From: Hydnum rufescens UP504 | Lineage: Eukaryota > Basidiomycota > Agaricomycetes > Cantharellales > Hydnaceae | Reading direction: 5' to 3' | Assembly (NCBI GenBank): GCA_014904985.1 | Contig: MU129069.1 | Location: forward strand, 78,135 to 142,134 | DNA length: 64,000 bases | Part shown: positions 1-11,275 of the stretch, one piece after another | Position numbering within the stretch: the stretch's first letter is position 1 | Layout: the number at the start of each line of letters is the position of its first letter | The notes under the pieces: generated by a model | Seen by the model: the letters and a program-made list of their open reading frames with translations, nothing else | What the model was told of the DNA's origin: nothing | Databases searched by the model: none | Made by a program: the position numbers and the translations under genes

Positions 1-940
1 CCAGTGGATGATATGGTTTTGGTGATCTGTGGCCCAGTGACCTTCGATGATGCTGTCAAGTGCTTCATGAAGAGAAAAATATTGTGATACTCTTGCTCTA
101 CCTACCTTCTGTGGGGGTCCATGAAGTTTTCAACCTCGGAATCGAATGTCCCATCTTCCTCTTCCCCATCATCCCCTTCAGACACCCATGCTGCACCACC
201 AGTTCCTAACCTCATGCATTTCTCCTATGCTGCAATTGCTGCCCACTGAACATGATTGCACTACACCCCGACTGGACAAAACTGTTACTGGTATGCGAAT
301 GCAATATTGTTCATCCTTAAAGAAAAATTCCCACCTACTGAACCATTCACTGTTCACGATACTGCAGGAATGTGGTCATTCGGACTTTTCAAAGTATCTT
401 TGGGATCATTGCAGAGAATGGATTACAAGGCACTCATCAATGAGTATAACGTATGTGTGAGTATCACCATCTTGGTCTTCCATGCCTTCCTTCCATGTGT
501 TTCTGAAGGTGTTAATGTGTTTTCATGTTTCTTATCTGACTGTAGGTGGTGGAGCAAAGTGGGGTAATGAAGAAAAAGACACCAGACCAAGTCAGGGAGG
601 AACAACACCGTGAACAACAGTGAGAACTCGAGCATCAGCAGCTTGAACTACTAATTTTCGATGCCAAGGTGAAGACAGTGGAGGCAGAAGCTAGGATCAA
701 GGCCAAGCGAGTGAATGCAGAGGCTGAGCGAGCAAAAGCAGAAGCTAGAGTTGAGGCTGCAGAAGCTAGGATCGAGACCGAGCGAGCTAAGTTCGAGACC
801 GAGCGAGCCAAGTTCGAGACTGAGCGAGCCAAGTTTGAGACTGAGCAAGCCAAGTTCGAGAAGGAACAAGTGAGTCTTGAGGCCAAGATCAAAGCATTGG
901 AACTGGCCTCAGCCAAGGGTGAGATCACCTTTGTCTTCTA
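1..940 (+). pseudogene. Coiled-coil gene relic, family A, copy 1 (5' end outside window)
   Basis: I do not recognise a function. Reading from about 256, the first exon has a TGQNCYWYANAI motif and ends in NEYN, where a GT donor near 450 pairs with an AG acceptor near 545. The next exon runs on in frame as a long, charged helix with repeated ETERAKF heptad-like units (about 770-850), which predicts a coiled coil. An in-frame TGA at 621-623 lies between the acceptor and the helix, and reading before 256 is also broken, so this is probably a pseudogene. A second member with the same layout (NCxW motif, intron, coiled coil) lies at 3417-4554. The family is repetitive; whether it is a host gene family or transposon cargo cannot be told from here. 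Confidence 0.5.
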
Positions 941-3416
941 ACTCATTCACTTACTGATCCATGTCCGCTGTTGTTTAGGGCCGTGATACATGCACAAGTC
1001 ATTTATATGATATACCTTTGCTTCACTTGTTCATCCTTGATTATTCTCCGAAGGTGGACTTGGTCAACAGTCACATTGTGCACATATGGCTAGTTCAGAA
1101 TCGCACTTGAACATTACACTGAAAAACTGAAGGGGCGTCAATGGTTTTTATAATTGTCCAGAGTCTTGAAGATTGAGCGATCATTGGATCGCGGACTGTC
1201 CCACTTTGGTTGTACTGTATGCGTATCATACATGACACCCTAAGACTGGCTCTTCTGATACTATATACAAATTTACATGTATGTCAATTTTAAGCAAGAA
1301 CATGACATCAAGTGGGGGCTGGAAGCCCTGTCAGCATCGTATGTGTGTGTGTGGTGGAGGATAAAGAGAACTGTTGACTAGCAAGTCCATGATATCCAAC
1401 TGTGGTGGCCCTTATAATGCCGCCGCTGACCACAGACACTGGACTCTTGGAAGGGGGTGTGGGTGTGACATCTAGAACACAGTGAACTACCTAATGTCCA
1501 TGTTAGTTGTTCTATACTTGATGGTAGTGTTGCAGAAATGGCCAAGGGCAGAAATGGCCAAGGGCAGAAATGGCTAGTACCATTGGAGTTGCTGCTTGAA
1601 AGAGAAGGTAGTCATTGCTGTTACAAGGGATAGTTATTGGGGGTGATCATCCAAGTATCATCACCATACATACATGTTATACTGCACATGCTTGACAATC
1701 CGAATCAACCCCGACCTACTAAAATTACATCTGTCCCTTGATCCCCCCAGTGGTTTAGAGGTGCACAAATAATTCAGGGCCAAGACGCGCACATCACGTC
1801 GACCTTGGTTTGTTCTGACCTTGATCTTCTTCAACAAGGTCTAATCAATCATTATCCGAAGGTCAAGGTCACTGCCATTGTTCGTGAGTGAAAAGGATTG
1901 GGCCGAGGATGAGAGGGGAAGGGAATCAGTCACTAGAGTCGTGATGGGTGAGGAATATCAGAACATCATATAAAATCCCCAAGCTTGATCGGCCGGGTCT
2001 GCAATGCTCATTAGAAAGTGAACCACAATGATCAAGTGCACAAGTTTAGATTTCGCAACACCTACTTAGTGGTAATACAAAGGCCAAGCGTGGACCATTC
2101 AGGGAATTGGATGACTGTGATGGTGTCTGTGGGTGAAAGATTCAACTGACTTGGGATCACTAACCATCATGTGAAGCCGTGCGTGCGTGCTGTTGCTCAC
2201 CAACTGATCACGTTGATGTTTGGGCCGGGGCCAAGTTTGACATTACAGGGGGTCATGGTTAGGAGTGGGAAGACATGTCGGCAGTGAACATGACGTACTC
2301 ACCTTCCGGTTCGATCACCATTTTCAACCCATCCAAATCTGCCAGCTGTGCATTTGCCGCAACAACCCCAAGATTATGGGATTTGGTGCAAGATATGGCA
2401 CATAGGGATGTCCTGGATCTGACATTGGATATGATGGGATTGATCGTGCACTTGCGCACTGAGATCTAATGAAACACCAGGAGGATAGTGACGAATCCAC
2501 ACTATGGTCACACCAGGTAGATTGACAAGCATCCAGACCAATACCAAATTGGGGGGGACATGATATCCTAACCACGTGCCTAGTTTAGGACATGCTACTG
2601 GTGTTCCCCAGTTTTAGTTCATTTCCTTTCCCATTGTCTGGTGAAGGACTCGATGATGGCTGTGTGACCATTGAAGAACGAGTCCTGGTTTTGCCACATT
2701 GACTCTAGTCATCTAGGAAGATTGGAGCAAGAGGTGTGTGATGGGCAAACCTTGAGCATAACCCAGTGCAATGTTCTTGCAAAGTGTCCTTTGGCGCTGC
2801 CCCTGGGACCGTCAGTGTGATTATGAGAGCGAAAAGGGTTTGGCGGATTATGGGGATGAAGAAAGCGAGCCGGGGGTGTCACGGTGGCTGAAGGACATCA
2901 GATTACTGGATGAAACCTAAGCCTTGTCAGTAAGGCTTGCCGTACTGATCAGGAACAAAACTACCATGGGCCACCAAGTCGACTAGCGAGTCGACTAGTT
3001 CAAACTTTATGATACCTACACAGTTGTAAATATAAAGGGCACAAAATTAAACCTGGATCATCAGTTGTATAGGGTCCATAGGCAAAAGGATTCAAGTGTG
3101 TACAAGGCAAGCCGCAGATTGACTGGGTTGGGATCACTACCTGCGATGCATGAAGCACTATTGTATGTTCCTGGCACCGAGAGATGATGCTGATATATAG
3201 AGTGGGGTACTGAGTAGGTGCTAATGGTTGATGTTCCAGAGCGTGAGTGGTCTTTTGGCAGCTTCCAAATGACACAGCCATAACGAACTTTTGAAGTGAC
3301 CATGTGTTTGTGTCGTGGCCAGCGATTCTTCTGACTTGTGACTCATTGCCTCATGTGCGCGAGGCAGAGTGGATAAAAATATGGTGTTCTTCTCCAAGCT
3401 TCTTTCATTCCTCAAG
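941..3416. other. No gene recognised
   Basis: I see no convincing coding frame. At 1533-1574 a 16-base unit (core GAAATGGCCAAGGG) is repeated about 2.6 times. Short open frames at 2259-2575 and 3000-3300 have neither splice-consistent extensions nor recognisable motifs. Confidence 0.5.
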
Positions 3417-4554
3417 ATGTCTGATCCATCACCACCTCGCGACTCCATTCCCCCCTTCTTACTGCCAGGCAATCTAGCCAAGAGGCCCCTGGGTGTCTGG
3501 TACATGCAACTAGTCAATCTAATGCACAATGAGAGTCCTCCCTACACTGCCTTCAAGCTTGCTACGATCTTCCACTGGGAATGTTTCAAGAAATTCAAGC
3601 ATGAAGGCATAACGTTGGTCTTTGAGTGAGACCCTCGCTTGGTCATCTATTTGAGTATTGATCGCATGTCGTTCGAGAATGACCCTTGGCATGCAGCCAA
3701 GGGCTCTTCTGATAGTCTTGTCCCCAAGTCTTTCAGGGGCTCTCCACAGGCAGTGAAAGATCAGCAGGGTGTGGAGTGCAAAGGCAGGGTGGCAGATTGG
3801 TGCCAACTGCTTGATGATGATGCGATAAAAAAGTACTTTATTGCTTCAAAGCCAGGATCCTCTGGAAAGAACTCCTCACTACGAAGCCTTGGTGTGACAC
3901 ATTTTCGAGCTGTGGATAGTTGTCCAAATGTTGTCGATGTCATCCTCACGGCATATGCGGTATCGATGCAGAGATGGAAATATCACTTGTGGACTGCGAA
4001 TTGCTGGTGGCTTGCTCGATCAATCTGGCTTTTCATCCGAATGCAGTGGGGAGGGGAAGATGATGGGGAAATGCCCGAAGGACTGCTTGTCGATATGCGG
4101 GAACATGATCTTGTGGCAGACCAGCCCAAGATTCTCTTGATATATGGGAAGTTTAATATGATAAGAGTCTGTATTTCTTCTTTTATGGAATGGATCACTT
4201 TATCTCTAATATTCAAGTAAATATTCACAGGAAAGGAATCTCAATCTACATACAGCCGAGTTGCATGCTCAGGCAGCAGAGGATGCCCAGCAGGCAGCAG
4301 AGGATGCCCAGCAGGCAGCGGAGGATGCCCAGCAGGAGGCGGAGGACACCCAGTGGGAGGCAGAAGAACTGGCTGCTCACGAGGCAGAACAGTGATGGCT
4401 TGAGGAAGAACGACGTCATGCAGCCAAAGCAGACGTAGTTCGCAAAGCTGAAGGTCAGTGCATCGAGGCGGAAGGTTGGCATGCAGCAGAAGCACAGATT
4501 GCTAAACTGCAAGAACAACTCCGCCTGCTTGTACCTGATAGTGCATATATGTGA
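3417..4554 (+). pseudogene. Coiled-coil gene relic, family A, copy 2
   Basis: It begins at an ATG followed by SDPSPPRDSIPPF and stays coding-like to about 4155, where a GTATGATAAG donor pairs with an acceptor near 4230. The first part carries a WTANCWWLARSIW segment matching the NCYWYANAI motif of copy 1. The second part is an Ala/Gln/Glu-rich coiled coil with three AAEDAQQ-type 21-base units (about 4270-4340), then LEEERRHAAKADVV and a leucine-rich end. Two in-frame TGA codons (3627-3629 and 4393-4395) interrupt it. I infer the same family and architecture as the relic at 1-940, both decayed. Biological role unknown. Confidence 0.5.
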
Positions 4555-5242
4555 GGTACAACTTTGCTGCTTTCCTCAAGCTACTGTTACTAACAACCCC
4601 ACTATTCTACCAATACCAAGGTCACAGGTCACCCCTTTCAAATCGATATATCCGCTTCCAGGACCTGTATCCCAGGATGGATGTTTCCCCCCCTCGGATC
4701 GCTCTGCATGACAGGATCATCTACCAGTAATACTTTCCATACTTTCCATATTGTTCATGTCCATAATCCTTAGCACTCACAATCTATTCCCATGGCTCAA
4801 AGTATGGCCTCAGCATGCCACTTCGGATGAGGGAGACTCATGATAAATGATATATTAAGCAATTGAGCTTCTTGTACACTTTAAATTATGAAGGTAAAGA
4901 ATCAATTTGTTTTACCTGCTCACCGAGCCTTGTGCTATTACATCAGTCCTTGAAATGGATGAGATTGTTGGGGCTGAGAATCTGCCAGAAACTTGTCCAC
5001 ACAGTGGCATCATAGAGGAGTTGATCAGGGCCAAAGATGGGTTCAGGCTCTTGACAGGTAATGGCTCATCTTGTCTAGAGAGCCACAATTGCATCATGAA
5101 GTCGAGTTGGAATCCATGGCAATAGTGAGAACTCACCCTGGTGGAAGGGAAAAGGATTCTAGCCTGGTCTGGTTGGTGTTTAATTTGAGATCTTGAGGCA
5201 CGTCCAATTGCCAGGGTGCATGGAAATCGTTGTAAAAGACGA
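4555..5242. other. No gene recognised
   Basis: Only short unsupported open frames; the sequence leads into the MITE target site at 5243. Confidence 0.5.
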
Positions 5243-5250
5243 TCCAAACT

Positions 5251-5937
5251 TAGTCTCCCTAGGCAGCCATCATGCTCCGTGTGACGTCTGCTTCCAGATG
5301 CGGGGGTCTTACTGTTAGGTCCCCAATTTGGCATTAAAGGCCTCTGCCGGAGTTATACAATATATCCAACTTCATGTGACCTGCCCACCCAAGACAAACT
5401 CCCTATGTCTTGATTGCTTAAGATGCCTATTTCTCAAGGAGTGCACATCAGCAATAAGTCACCTCCCCCTACCCTTTGAAAGTACACTCCAAGGAAGACT
5501 GATCCCAAGAAAATTGATGGCATATCTGATGCAATTGGATGCCAACAAGCTGAAATTTCTGTTATTTCTTTAGAAAGCCTTGAATCCTGGTAGATGTACC
5601 ATTTACTGCCCACTCCAGCCCTGAGAAAGAACAAGTCTGCTCTGTTTAGAATAGTACTGATGACTTGTGGTCGCGCCCATCATCTAGATTATATTCCAAA
5701 TGGTCTGGAAGTTTATTTTGGATGTCTGACAGACTTTTGGATATTTTCTGCTTTGTCTAGACCAGTCAAAGGTGCATTTAGTTCACATTAGTGTTGTTTG
5801 CAGTGGTTTCCATGTAAATTCACAAAGTCACCTGACTGTGTAGCAAGCCAGATACTTCCAAAATTGGGACCTAACAGTAAGCCTTTTGATCTGGAAGCAG
5901 ACATCACATGGAGTGTGATGTCTGCCTGGGGAGACTA
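5251..5937. mobile_element. Non-autonomous hAT-type MITE, 687 bp
   Basis: The left end (TAGTCTCCCTAGGCAG) and right end (CTGCCTGGGGAGACTA) are inverted copies, and the inverted similarity continues inward for about 90 bases, including TTACTGTTAGGTCCC near 5310 and its complement near 5866. Directly outside both ends stands the same 8 bases, TCCAAACT, at 5243-5250 and 5938-5945. Eight-base target duplications with short terminal inverted repeats are the known signature of hAT transposons. The interior has no transposase frame, so the element depends on enzymes encoded elsewhere. The perfect target duplication implies a fairly recent insertion. Confidence 0.85.
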
Positions 5938-5945
5938 TCCAAACT

Positions 5946-6650
5946 GCCACTCACTATGACAATTCAAGGTTGTGTAAGTGAATATGAATGAATGGGGCAG
6001 GTCCATTCTTTGGTGTGGTTTCTTGGATTCAGTGCTGTCTTCACATGACTGATTAGGCTGCTGATTACTTTCAACCAGAGCTGACAGCATGGGTTCTCTT
6101 CGATATTTGTGCTGACTCCTGAATGGCTTTGCCAACAGGAGAGTGTAGATTCAATAAGGACCCATGAGGTGCTTGACCATCCATCTTCATGATATGGGGC
6201 TAGAGTAGTGCAGACATGTTGCAGACATGGGGATTCCAAGATGTATTGCATACCTAGTGGCTATCGAGCAGCATCGAATCCTAGGCTAGTGATGCACCAT
6301 CAGTTTCTTGGATCAGATTCTCTTGGACAAAAAGCACCCATACCCAGGCTGGTCAGCCATATAGCCTTAGCTCAAAAGGAGTACCATTTTGACATGTTGT
6401 CCAGGCCTGAGAGGCTTAAATTGGGGTTGATGTCAAGTGATGATCAAAAACTGAATTTTGACCTTGGATGGATGGTTTTGACATCAAATTTGACATTAAC
6501 CAATGTCAATGGCCTCAACCTCAAAGACTTAACAATGCAAGGGCTATACACATTAAAGGATAAGAATTCAAGTACATTAATCTTCACTATCTATGAGGGC
6601 TCTATATAGACATGACCAAGGGCCTCTACTTCACAATCCCAAGTGATTGT
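5946..6650. other. No gene recognised
   Basis: A 133-codon plus-strand frame (6208-6609) has no recognisable motif or repeat support; I do not call it a gene. Confidence 0.4.
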
Positions 6651-8095
6651 TTGGGGTGTTGTAAATATATTTCATAGATCCAGGTGAACAAGCCAAATCC
6701 AACAAGCCCATGAATGCCCAAGTGGGGCAAGATATGAGTGATATTGAGTGGGAGGGGAGGAGATGAGGAACAGTGAGACCAAAAATTGTCAGAACACCTT
6801 GAGAGTGGGGGCATTGAAAAGCTGTGATTTGGATGCATAGAATGCACCCACACACAGCCTGAACAACAATCCCCTTCCCCTTGGGGGACCACATGAGGGC
6901 AGGGGGAGAGGATGGAGATGGTGAGATGAGGAGTGATCAGACTGTTTTGTAAATAGGCTTGAAAGATGTGGATGAATGAGGCAATTCCAAAAAGCTTATG
7001 AACACCCAATTTGGTTAAGATTTGAGGATTCCAGGTGATGTTGAGTGGGAGGGCAGGAGGAGATGAGGAACAGCATGGCCAAAAATTGTCGGACCACCTT
7101 GAGAGTGGGGGTATTGAAAAGCTGCGATTTGGGTGCATAGAATGCACCCACACACAGCTTGAACAATGACCCCCTTCCCCCTGGGGGACCACATGAGGGC
7201 AGGGGGAGAGGATGGAGATAGTGAGATGAGGAATGATCAGATTGCTTTGTAAATAGGCTTGAAAGATGCAGACGAACAAGGTGATTCCAACAAGCCTACA
7301 AACACCCAATTTAGTTAAGACTTGGGGATTCCAGGTGATGTTGAGTGGGAGGGCAGGAGGAGATGAGGAACAGCATGGCCAAAAATTGTCAGACCACCTT
7401 GAGAGTGGGGGTGTTAAAAAGCTGAAATTTGGGCACATAGAATTCACCCACACACAGCTTGAACAACAACCCCCTTCCCCTTGAGGGACCACATGAGGGC
7501 AGGGGGAGAGGACGGAGATAGTGAGATGAAGAATGATTGGACTGCTTTGTAAATAGGCTTGAAAGATGCGGACAAATGAGGCAATTCCAACAAGCCAACG
7601 AACACCCAATTTGGTTAAGATTTGGGGATTCCAGGTGATGTTGAGTGGGAGGGCAGGAGGAGATGAGGAACAGCATGGCCAAAAATTGTCGGACCACCTT
7701 GAGAGTGGGGGTGTTGAAAAGCTGCGATTTGGGTGCATAGAATTCACCCACACACAGCTTGAACAATGACCCCCTTCCCCCTGGGGGACCACATGAGGGC
7801 AGGGGGAGAGGATGGAGATAGTGAGATGAGGAATGATCAGATTGCTTTGTAAATAGGCTTGAATAATGCAGACAAACAGGACAAATCCAGCAAGCCTGAG
7901 AGCTCCCGAAATGGCCAATATTTGGTCATCCCAGCTGCTGTTGAGTGGAAGGTGAAGTGAATGTGGTCATGGATTCTCTTGAAGTAGGCTTGTTGGACAG
8001 CTGAGATTTGGGCACACAGAATGTGCCCACACTCAGCCTGTCTGACAAAGCCATGGCCCTGGTGGGACCTGGGACTGTCCCATTCGAGGTACAGT
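6651..8095. repeat. 300-bp tandem satellite, about 4.5 units
   Basis: The sequence repeats with a period of exactly 300 bases: GAAAGATG recurs at 6961, 7261 and 7561, and GAATAATG at 7861. The units share blocks such as CCAAAAATTGTC and ACCACATGAGGGCAGGGG. The first unit is the most diverged, and the last, from 7861, fades out near 8095. Because 300 is a multiple of three, one minus-strand frame stays open for 430 codons across the array; I treat that as a by-product. The right part of the array (from about 7394) is duplicated in inverted orientation at 10,574-11,275. Confidence 0.9.
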
Positions 8096-11000
8096 GAGTG
8101 TTGAAACAGCAGACTCAACACCGGCAGTTGCTGCAGTCAGCAAAGTGCCCATGTACACAGTTGTGCAGCAATCTTGCTAGCATTAATGTTGGTGATTCCA
8201 TTGTCCCATTGTGTTTTTCCTCTTTATGTCCATCTACCTATTTTGGTGTGCAGCATTACTGTGTATGCATATATGTACACCTTAGGCAAACACCCTTAAG
8301 TACCTAGTTAGCTATGTAATACCCTATAGGCACATCCTACCTATAGAGGTCTAAGTTATAATGGTACACTTGGAATACTCACCTATCTATTTGCTTGAAA
8401 AATAGGGCTCCCCAGGGCTGATTTTTCAGCCCTGGGTCCCCTCCAGAAAACCCAGGGGTTCAGGGGTGGTAGCCCCTGAGAAGCTCTGGGGTTCTTGGTC
8501 TGGGGACACCCAAAGTTGGCCTGGGGACACCTGAGTTAGGCCTTGGGACACTTGGATTAGGTCATGGGACCCTGGAATCAGGCTGTGGGATCCTCAGATA
8601 GGGGTGGGTCCACCTGGCCACAGAATCAAATTTGGCTGGGTCCTCCACCCCCTTCCTCAAGGCCACTAACCCCTAATTTCTGTGGAAGTGGCTGAAATTA
8701 GGGGGGAGGGGGAGGAAGATCAATAGTGAATAACATAAGATGTAGAACATAGGTGGCTCTGATATTATACCACTAGCCTAATACATATATGGGGAGTACA
8801 CATGCCAAATATCAGCCTAACTGGACTCCATTTAGGCACTTCCCCCCAGGACTCCCCCCAAAACAACAATTTCATCCCCAGAGCCTTCCATCCATCCAAT
8901 TGCCTTGAAAATTTACACTTAGGTCATCCAAATACATTTATAGCATCCCTCAAAATTTCAGATTTATCACTCCAATGTGAGAGTCTCCATAATATTTTCA
9001 AGTTTCACTGAAATACCCCCTCCAGTTCAGGCACTTCCACTGCTCCAATCACTCTGATTTTTTGCAGGCCACACACAATCACTATTTGAGGCACAGCCCC
9101 AAATTTTCAGCCTGTTCTGAGCACTTTTGACATTCATCACATGACCAAGATCTCCCCCTTCCCCTGCTTCACTCAGTCATCCAATTTGTATGGGATTTGT
9201 TACCATCTGTAGTAGTAGTATATAACAGTCTATGATTCAAATTTGAGGAGATTACATGCAATATTGATTCAGTTATTCAAGAAATACTCTAGATCCATTC
9301 AATTTGGGGGTCAGAACTATGGTATGTAGTGAAATTTCACTACATACCATAGTTCTGACCCCCAAATTGAATGGATCTAGAGTATTTCTTGAATAACTGA
9401 ATCAATATTGCATGTAATCTCCTCAAATTTGAATCATAGACTGTTATATACTACTACTACAGATGGTAACAAATCCCATACAAATTGGATGACTGAGTGA
9501 AGCAGGGGAAGGGGGAGATCTTGGTCATGTGATGAATGTCAAAAGTGCTCAGAACAGGCTGAAAATTTGGGGCTGTGCCTCAAATAGTGATTGTGTGTGG
9601 CCTGCAAAAAATCAGAGTGATTGGAGCAGTGGAAGTGCCTGAACTGGAGGGGGTATTTCAGTGAAACTTGAAAATATTATGGAGACTCTCACATTGGAGT
9701 GATAAATCTGAAATTTTGAGGGATGCTATAAATGTATTTGGATGACCTAAGTGTAAATTTTCAAGGCAATTGGATGGATGGAAGGCTCTGGGGATGAAAT
9801 TGTTGTTTTGGGGGGAGTCCTGGGGGGAAGTGCCTAAATGGAGTCCAGTTAGGCTGATATTTGGCATGTGTACTCCCCATATATGTATTAGGCTAGTGGT
9901 ATAATATCAGAGCCACCTATGTTCTACATCTTATGTTATTCACTATTGATCTTCCTCCCCCTCCCCCCTAATTTCAGCCACTTCCACAGAAATTAGGGGT
10001 TAGTGGCCTTGAGGAAGGGGGTGGAGGACCCAGCCAAATTTGATTCTGTGGCCAGGTGGACCCACCCCTATCTGAGGATCCCACAGCCTGATTCCAGGGT
10101 CCCATGACCTAATCCAAGTGTCCCAAGGCCTAACTCAGGTGTCCCCAGGCCAACTTTGGGTGTCCCCAGACCAAGAACCCCAGAGCTTCTCAGGGGCTAC
10201 CACCCCTGAACCCCTGGGTTTTCTGGAGGGGACCCAGGGCTGAAAAATCAGCCCTGGGGAGCCCTATTTTTCAAGCAAATAGATAGGTGAGTATTCCAAG
10301 TGTACCATTATAACTTAGACCTCTATAGGTAGGATGTGCCTATAGGGTATTACATAGCTAACTAGGTACTTAAGGGTGTTTGCCTAAGGTGTACATATAT
10401 GCATACACAGTAATGCTGCACACCAAAATAGGTAGATGGACATAAAGAGGAAAAACACAATGGGACAATGGAATCACCAACATTAATGCTAGCAAGATTG
10501 CTGCACAACTGTGTACATGGGCACTTTGCTGACTGCAGCAACTGCCGGTGTTGAGTCTGCTGTTTCAACACTCACTGTACCTCGAATGGGACAGTCCCAG
10601 GTCCCACCAGGGCCATGGCTTTGTCAGACAGGCTGAGTGTGGGCACATTCTGTGTGCCCAAATCTCAGCTGTCCAACAAGCCTACTTCAAGAGAATCCAT
10701 GACCACATTCACTTCACCTTCCACTCAACAGCAGCTGGGATGACCAAATATTGGCCATTTCGGGAGCTCTCAGGCTTGCTGGATTTGTCCTGTTTGTCTG
10801 CATTATTCAAGCCTATTTACAAAGCAATCTGATCATTCCTCATCTCACTATCTCCATCCTCTCCCCCTGCCCTCATGTGGTCCCCCAGGGGGAAGGGGGT
10901 CATTGTTCAAGCTGTGTGTGGGTGAATTCTATGCACCCAAATCGCAGCTTTTCAACACCCCCACTCTCAAGGTGGTCCGACAATTTTTGGCCATGCTGTT

Positions 11001-11275
11001 CCTCATCTCCTCCTGCCCTCCCACTCAACATCACCTGGAATCCCCAAATCTTAACCAAATTGGGTGTTCGTTGGCTTGTTGGAATTGCCTCATTTGTCCG
11101 CATCTTTCAAGCCTATTTACAAAGCAGTCCAATCATTCTTCATCTCACTATCTCCATCCTCTCCCCCTGCCCTCATGTGGTCCCTCAAGGGGAAGGGGGT
11201 TGTTGTTCAAGCTGTGTGTGGGTGAATTCTGTGCACCCAAATCACAGCTTTTCAACACCCCTTTCCCTGGTGGAG
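7394..11275. repeat. Giant near-perfect palindrome, arms about 1.94 kb
   Basis: Position x on the left matches the complement of 18669-x on the right. The centre lies between 9334 and 9335, inside GAAATTTC, with no spacer. I compared the arms at many points between 7520 and 9334 and found them identical. The first difference I noted is at 7513/11156, and several follow toward 7394/11275, where the right arm leaves the 300-bp satellite at CTTTCCC. The arms contain 300-bp satellite sequence at their outer ends, a small hairpin around CCCAGGGCTGA (about 8410), and non-coding sequence whose diverged copy is found at 23,878-24,660. Confidence 0.93.

Noticed and set aside
6626..7918. 430-codon minus-strand open frame
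   Set aside because: It follows the 300-bp satellite, whose unit is a multiple of three, and more than one minus-strand frame stays open there. No motif; most likely a by-product.
8802..9867. Pairs of identical 69- and 94-codon frames on both strands
   Set aside because: They are the same sequence seen twice because of the palindrome, and no diverged copy preserves the frame.
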